In this document: one piece after another, positions 57,768-64,000 of the stretch
How the letters are laid out: every line of letters starts with the position of its first letter
How positions within the stretch are numbered: position 1 is the stretch's first letter
Translations under genes and position numbers: made by a program
Notes under the pieces: generated by a model
The model's database searches: none
Seen by the model: the letters and a program-made list of their open reading frames with translations, nothing else
Told to the model about the DNA's origin: nothing
Source of the DNA: Phellopilus nigrolimitatus
Lineage: Eukaryota > Basidiomycota > Agaricomycetes > Hymenochaetales > Hymenochaetaceae
Length of the DNA stretch: 64,000 nucleotides
Reading direction: 5' to 3'
Assembly: GCA_021029095.1 (NCBI GenBank)
Contig: JAJOHG010000070.1
Coordinates: forward strand, 62,001-126,000

Positions 57768-58089
57768 CTCTTCCGCCTAACCGCGCGGGCACCGACTCGG
57801 ACAGCTCTACCGTACTGGCGTGCATAGGGATCATTACCAAAGTAGCTGCTCACTCAGCACTTGCTGAGCAATACACATTGAACCTTGCATCAAAAGATGG
57901 GGTATCTGGGGAGTACAACGAAAGAGCCACTCTGTACTCAATGTGAAATGGCGCCGGACAGTCAGAACATAGTAATCATGTTTAGCGGAAAGGCGAGAAT
58001 GTCAGGGCGATCATGCACAACATGTATATGAACGTTTGTAAGCGACAGAGTAACCTCATCGCATTAATCAGCCCGGCGCTGCTGTTGGA

Positions 58090-58615
58090 GTACAAGACGG
58101 CGGAGCCCGGTGCCGAGTACGCATCGGTTGCGTGCTCGAGCAGGAGGACACAAGGCTCACTGTGCTCAGTTTCCTTTTCCCAATAAAATAGCTACTCACA
58201 TATCATTAGTTTGTCTTTTTAAAAGAGGCCCTCCGAAAGCACCAAAACCAAGTAGTATAAGAACCCTCCTTATTCTTCTGCCCACCTCAGATGTTCGCAC
58301 ACCGCGCAAATGACCGAGCTTACATTGTACTAGTGTACTGCGTCGTTGCGTGGATCTGTACCAAGCAACACTATCAATCAAGCTTCATCCTTGAGTTGCG
58401 GACACCTTATTTATAGCATTAAAATACACATTGATCTTACAAATGAGTTTGAAGCCCACCAGAACCGCAGGGAAAGGCCCCCAGACTCGGCAGGATAGCA
58501 CACCTTGCACTTTTTTTCGGATTTTATACTTGTCTTGATAGTTCTGTTCTCTGAAAAATAATGATCGCTTCCATTTGAACTTGATTATTTTCCCGCTTGG
58601 TTTTATGCAGGTGGG
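58090..58615. other. Spacer between the duplicated units
   Basis: Unduplicated sequence with no supported gene. Confidence 0.4.
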
Positions 58616-58690
58616 TCAGAAAAGTCCTTGCCCCCCCCCTTCAAAAAAAAAAGAAGGAAGTGAAGGTGGTTCCTGCCTGCATAGTGCTTT
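58616..58690. mobile_element. Lone end of the 5.6-kb MITE family
   Basis: TCAGAAAAGTCCTTGCCCCC followed by GAAGGTGGTTCCTGCCTGCA matches the inverted right end of the element at 5599-5860. No partner end was found nearby, so this is a truncated copy. Confidence 0.55.
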
Positions 58691-58745
58691 ACTGAATGCT
58701 TAACTTGAGCGAGAATTGAGACAGAACGAATACATAGTCCACATT

Positions 58746-59410
58746 TTAGATCACAAGCTTATGGAAGGGTGAGGGAAAATGTGGCTCGAGAGTGGTTGAG
58801 CTCGGCCCGTTACGATTCCTGACGTAAGGAAGGTCGGTCGTCCTTTCGACTTGCACATTTTCGATTGCAGTGTACCCAAGTGCGACCGTTGCGGCTGCGA
58901 ACATCTGCTCCGTAGTTGTCCTCGGCACGGACAACCCCCGTGAAAGAAAGAAAGAAAGAAAGGATGAATGCTAGACGAACGCACCTTGTATCCTGCCAAT
59001 CAGTTCTCGCGTAAACTGATTCGCCGAGCTGCGTCTCCGCAAGGCGGTCAAACAGGTTCCAGACAGCGAAAAATTGCAGATAGTGCACGTACATGTACTC
59101 CGCGCCATGCGTGCGTACGAACCCGTCCGCATTCGGCATCAGTTTGAGCTACGCCGGGAGCAGCGTCAGGAGCACCTTCGCCACTTGTACTTTCCCGCTG
59201 CCTGATCAAAAAAGCGATTATTGTTTGCATAAGTGCTTTTTCCAATACTTGATTTTTTATTTTTTATTTTATTTTTATTTTTAGCGCACCGAGGAAGTAC
59301 CGGGAAATGATATTGGCCTGCTCGAACGCGTCCGTGTATGTCTGCTCCATGAACATCATCCACTCGATCAAGCAGATGAGGAATTACTCCATGGCCGACA
59401 AAGGCGCCAG
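58746..59410 (-). pseudogene. Decayed fragment of a Nup84/Nup107-type nucleoporin
   Basis: Exon-like pieces on the minus strand read QTYTDAFEQANIISRYFLGA (about 59350-59290), GKVQVAKVLLTLLPA then an in-frame stop (about 59205-59155), and LMPNADGFVRTHGAEYMYVH, YLQFFAVWNLFDRLAETQLG (about 59145-59025). This order (ISRYFL, LLxLLP, EYxHYxQFFxVWxxxxR) matches my memory of the C-terminal half of Nup84/Nup107 scaffold nucleoporins. The rest of the gene is absent, a stop interrupts it, and the last piece (58746-58905) does not resemble the family. It lies exactly between the two SDR duplicates. No function is expected. Confidence 0.5.
59246..59283. repeat. T-rich TTTTA simple repeat
   Basis: An irregular run of TTTTTA/TTTTA units lies within the decayed nucleoporin fragment, inside what was probably an intron. 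Confidence 0.7.
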
Positions 59411-59905
59411 GTGTTCCCACAGAGAAAGAGAAGAGTGAGGCAGGCAATTGCCTATAAAAAGACGTTGAGGCTGACGGTCGCCGTAGCTTAAGGTCTAGAC
59501 TCCAGACTACAGCCTATTACCGATTGCAAATGCTTCCAAAGGAACAAGGCTGGCAGATGGTCCGATTTCTTCTCTTTTGCGGCTGACTTAAAGTTGAGTC
59601 GCTCGAGTCGCCGAGCGCTTTTGACTTCGCCGGTTTCGACGAGCCCAGCTTCCACGATGTCTCCGATCGTGTTGGGATATGAGCAGTTCAGAAGCAAGCA
59701 AGCCAACAAGAAAAAGAGCGTCCATAACTTTGCATATCCAGCCTTGAACCAACTAGCGGCGCCCAGGAAGCAAAGTTGATGTGGTGAGGCTCGCGGGAAA
59801 AACATAATAAGAGGAGGCCAGCACATCTCCATAGGACGATACTGCAACAGCTAATGCAAGCGGAGGAAAAAGTAAAAACAAGACTAACAACAAGGAAGCG
59901 TTGTG
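59410..59905. repeat. Segmental duplication, copy B, distal block
   Basis: Counterpart of 55360-55853. It is continuous with the SDR 3' flank here, whereas copy A is interrupted by about 670 bp that includes the Harbinger-like MITE. The preserved minus-strand frame (59488-59847) starts with a hydrophobic stretch (LWTLFFLLACLLLNCSYPNT) and may encode a small exported protein. It is not confident enough to call as a gene. Confidence 0.7.
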
Positions 59906-60043
59906 TCCAGTAATTGTAAGCTTGCGTAGCATTTGCTGTTCCCGATCTTCCAACTTCTTCTCTTCGATCGCCAACTCATTCGTAATATGGACCTCCAATT
60001 GCAACCCTTCGCTTTCCGTTGCTTTATGAAGTATGTGTTGAAC

Positions 60044-61029
<986 letters not shown>

Positions 61030-61118
61030 TGTTCTTTACTAAAGTAGGTGGACGTCGAGTGGTTGGTCTTGGTTAGAATACAGTTCCTTAATGACCTGTC
61101 TTCTGAGCTTGCGTCCGT

Positions 61119-61126
61119 CTTATATA
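61119..61126 (-). promoter_or_regulatory. TATA box of SDR copy B
   Basis: TATATAAG, 90 bp upstream of the start codon, at the same spacing as in copy A. Confidence 0.55.
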
Positions 61127-61844
61127 TCCTTCCTGGCGTGCATAGGGATCATTACTAAAGCACCTGCTCGCTCAGCACTTGCTGAGCGATACACATTCAA
61201 CCTTGCATCAAGAGATGGGGTATCTAGATGTCGGGCCCGTCGGAAACCCACATCCAGCAACTTAGTGGGGAGCACAACTCAGGAAAGAATCATTCTGTAC
61301 TCAGCGTATAACATATGTGCGCTTGTGAAATGGCGCTGTACAGTCAGAACACATCAATCATGTTTAGCCGAAAAGCGAGAATGTCGGGACGATCACGCAC
61401 AACTTGTGTTTGTAAGCGATAGAGTAACCTCGTCGCCTTAGTCAGCTCCCGTGCTGCCTCAAGACTGTCTGAATACAGTCGACTATCTAATAATGAATAC
61501 GGTCCGTTCCAAGTTTTTGTATTCATTAACGGATCATATTCAGTAGTAGACGTCACAGATTCGTGACTACTCGTGACATTATATTAGAATCTTGTCACGT
61601 TAATTACATAAGTAATTTATATTTGGCGAAGAAATAAAAGTCACGACAAAATACCATATCGAAATATACGACATAAGGTAGGGTATATACCAAATTTATT
61701 GTGTCTGAATTTTATGACATGAAGAACAAGTCAATTTGGAACTTGCATTGATTTTTGTCTCATAATGAAGGTTCGGGAAGGCAGATTAGTATGAAATATT
61801 GAATAAGAGATCTTGCCGTTGCGACTTGCATGCTGTTTTGAATA
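61127..61844. other. SDR-B upstream sequence and spacer
   Basis: Duplicated sequence ends near 61445. Copy B carries an extra segment of about 60 bp (around 61227-61285) that copy A lacks. The remainder is AT-rich with no gene. Confidence 0.45.
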
Positions 61845-62351
61845 CAGTCAAACCTCTCGTTAAGCATAACTCTCGGTGGACACCTCGGGTAATGCTTAAC
61901 GAAGGGTTATGCTTATCGCCGGCTTTGCATATATTACATAATGAACTACTTTAATTTCTGCTCTTGCCCAAAATGATATAAGTACCGGATAAGCACATTT
62001 ATCACAGCTAATGAAGTAATGAAAGTAGCTTGGGCTCGGACTCTGGCACTCGTTATTAGACTGAAAATTAAATGAGAACTACTTTAGGGGTGTGGCTTGA
62101 ATAATTGTGGCTGTAACTTGGCCAATGAGCTCGCCAAACACATGAATTTTCCAATTCCGTCAAATATTTGAGCCTATTTGGGTAAGCATATTCCCAATAA
62201 CTTTTTCTAACAACCCTTATGCTTAATGCTTAGCTAGAATTATGCTTAATGGACCCTTATTTTCGTATCTACCAAGTCGGCGGACACAAATTTCGATGCT
62301 TAACAACAAGTAATGCTTAATTACAAGGATGCTTAACAAGAGGTTTGACTG
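61845..62351. mobile_element. Pogo/Fot1-like MITE, 507 bp
   Basis: The left end CAGTCAAACCTCTCGTTAAG is preceded by TA. The right end is its inverted copy (CTTAACAAGAGGTTTGACTG), followed by TG where TA would be expected. The motif GCTTAA/TTAAGC recurs many times inside as subterminal repeats, which are likely transposase binding sites. There is no coding capacity. Terminal CAGTCAAACCTC with a TA target is typical of pogo/Fot1-mobilised elements. Confidence 0.75.
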
Positions 62352-62609
62352 TGTCATATTATCATGTTGGGATCACATCGGGCCATGTTTCTTGCCAAAA
62401 CTGGACTTCTGCTTATCAAAATATCCTGAAGAAGCAAATCTAACATGAATTTATATGTGGGGTGCCCACATATTAGGGGGGAGCGAAGCGTGAGTGGCTA
62501 AGGCTTATTCTGAATTCTTTCATTCTAGTTTTCTATGACCATTTATTTATTTAATCTTTTCGGTGTCATGTAATTGGAAGTATTAAAAAGCCACTAGTAA
62601 TTGCAACTT
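62352..62609. other. Short spacer between two transposons
   Basis: AT-rich sequence without a recognised feature. Confidence 0.4.
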
Positions 62610-62616
62610 TTGTATG

Positions 62617-63304
62617 TGAGGGGAGGCAATCCCTGCCAAAAGAGTCTGCACACTTTGTAATCTGACAAATGATCGGCACTTCCCAAATTAAGAAATTTCG
62701 GTGGCAAAAATTTACAGATGACCAACTCGACACAATCCGGCCACTCTGTGCTGATTTCCTTTGACAAAAAATAAAAAAACCATATTTTAAGGCTATACAT
62801 ACAATATATATCTTAAACCATGTGGCTTTTTATGAAAAAAGATTTGTAGCAAAGAAAAGAGCAGGAGGTGAGCGCGTTTTCGGCGGTCACGTGACCTCAG
62901 CGCATGCAGAAATGGCCGTGCATACATGCAAATGCGCAGAACGAGTTTTTGAGCTCAATTCTCCACCGTTCTGCACGATTTAAGCTGGAGAGTACTCGGG
63001 TGATATGGGGCTGGGAGGTCTATTTGGCCGATTTTTTAATTTCGCCCTTAAAGTGTCAGAACAGCCATGTAAAGCCACTGTTCTGACACTTTGAGGGCGA
63101 AATTAAAAAATCGGCCAAATAGACCTCCCAGCCCCATATCACCCGAGTATTTTCCAGCTTGAACTGCGCAGAACGGTGGAGATGTGAGCTCAAAAACTCG
63201 TTTTGTAACTTGTCTTTCACTCAGGAGTCGCAAAATTTCCGTTTTTGGTATAAATGTAAGCAACTACAAATGCACACTCTTTTGGCAGGGATTGCCTCCC
63301 CTCA
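62617..63304. mobile_element. Non-autonomous DNA transposon with 7-bp target duplication, 688 bp
   Basis: The left end TGAGGGGAGGCAATCCCTGC continues CAAAAGAGT and is mirrored at the right end (ACTCTTTTGGCAGGGATTGC, CTCCCCTCA). Direct TTGTATG copies flank it (62610-62616 and 63305-63311). A 7-8 bp duplication and short inverted ends are compatible with a hAT-type mechanism. Most of the interior is one long palindrome (62938-63205). There is no coding capacity. Confidence 0.75.
62938..63205. repeat. Giant near-perfect palindrome inside the transposon
   Basis: Arms of about 127 bp are nearly identical in inverted orientation around a loop of about 13 nt (CCATGTAAAGCCA, near 63066-63078). The outer arm holds AACGAGTTTTTGAGCTCA and its inverted copy. 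An RNA copy would fold into a hairpin long enough to be a Dicer substrate. Confidence 0.9.
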
Positions 63305-63390
63305 TTGTATGTGCGAGGATTGTCCCAGGTCACGTGATGTGTTTCAGGGAGGCCGGTAAGTCCAATTCTTTCCTCACTGGACTTTATTTA

Positions 63391-63987
63391 CAGCGCTTTT
63401 ACAAAACCTTGTCAGTGCGCGCAAAAAAAAAAAAAAAAAGTTGCGGCCCCTCAGGGTGTGCCAAATAAGGCATTATTGCCTATTTGAGCGAAGTCGCGTC
63501 GTGTTTTTTTTTTTTCGTCGTCGTTGTACAATGCATGCCCTATCGAAAGATCAGTGAGGAATTGAATGTCCGTGCTCTTTGGCTATACAAGACAAGCCAT
63601 TACTACCCTGATGCACTTGCTGGCATTTTGGCTTCTCGATAGTAACTAAGATAGTAATATTGTACCTGCATGAGCTCCTGCAGACTAAAGTCTCCCAGAG
63701 ACGACGGCGATGTAGCTCGCAAACCGGCGAAGTTGATGTCAAATTTTGGCTGTACATTGTGCGGGTGCCTCTGCATAATTCCACTGACTCCAGTTCTGCA
63801 TCTACGAGCTGCTCGACACGGACAGTGTGCTGCACGACACAACAAACTGCACATTGCAGCACAATGGACGAGGCAATCACGACGCGACTTCGCTCAAATA
63901 GGCAATAATGCCTTATTTGGCACACCCTGAGGGGCCGCAACTTTTTTTTTTTTTTGCGCGCACTGACAAGGTTTTGTAAAAGCGCTG
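63391..63987. mobile_element. TA-flanked transposon of the CAGCGCTTTT family with 110-bp inverted repeats, 597 bp
   Basis: The ends are CAGCGCTTTTACAAAACCTT (63391) and the inverted copy (ending 63987), each flanked by TA. Inverted repeats run 63391-63503 and 63878-63987 and are nearly identical, except that a homopolymer inside them differs in length (17 A at 63423-63439, 14 T at 63942-63955). The interior of about 370 bp has no recognisable protein. It is the most complete of three copies in the window, with the others at 6447-6760 and 12401-12434. Confidence 0.82.
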
Positions 63988-64000
63988 TAATTCTGTAATC

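Noticed and set aside
61845..63987. A CRISPR array or tandem repeat array
   Set aside because: Repeats are inverted ends of separate transposons, not regularly spaced direct repeats, and the genome is eukaryotic.

Overview
This window is nuclear DNA from a filamentous basidiomycete, most likely an Agaricomycete. Nearly every gene is cut by many 45-80 nt GT-AG introns. The gene set (microsomal P450s, a patatin, a Mch1-type MFS carrier, a GH38 vacuolar mannosidase, a zinc-finger/WPxDF protein) fits wood- or litter-decay fungi, and no bacterial-style operon is present. Gene ends were read from hand-joined exons, so internal splice sites are approximate unless stated.

Layout. 1-5.3 kb: 5' part of a serine carboxypeptidase (-) and P450-1 (-). 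5.6-9.2 kb: two short inverted-repeat transposons and a multi-exon zinc-finger/WPxDF gene (+). 10.2-14.7 kb: a repeat-rich accessory patch with an intron-bearing tRNA-Ala(AGC), a broken F-box gene, a 30-G tract abutting a lone transposon end, a half-tRNA relic, and a Tc1-like transposase gene whose first catalytic Asp is replaced, with a degraded 5' copy beside it. 15.3-20 kb: GH38 alpha-mannosidase (-). 20.6-23.7 kb: P450-2, a duplicate of P450-1 that includes its promoter. 25.1-43.6 kb: a dense housekeeping block of SAMHD1-like HD phosphohydrolase (+), RFC1 (-) with two ACGCGT boxes upstream, an MFS transporter (+), a mitochondrial PPR-like protein (-), a kelch-type protein (+) and TCF25/Rqc1 (+). 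45-53.8 kb: a small GPI-like secreted protein, a decayed ROG1/DUF676 lipase, P450-3, a patatin and a small divergent gene. 54-61.5 kb: a hypothetical gene and then a segmental duplication carrying two near-identical atypical SDR genes. The copies flank a decayed nucleoporin Nup84/Nup107 fragment, and one copy is split by a Harbinger-like MITE. 61.8-64 kb: three complete non-autonomous DNA transposons in a row, one carrying a giant palindrome.

How genes relate. RFC1 (clamp loading) and the SAMHD1-like dNTPase (dNTP pool control) converge on each other, and both serve DNA replication. The PPR-like and kelch genes share a 272 bp divergent promoter with Cbf1-type boxes. The P450 and SDR duplications look like ongoing expansion of small-molecule metabolism. 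The most unusual material is the transposon and relic content: a TA-flanked CAGCGCTTTT family with homopolymer tracts inside its inverted repeats, the inactive-looking transposase gene with intact exons, the 5' tRNA half ending at the intron boundary, and the palindrome-bearing element.
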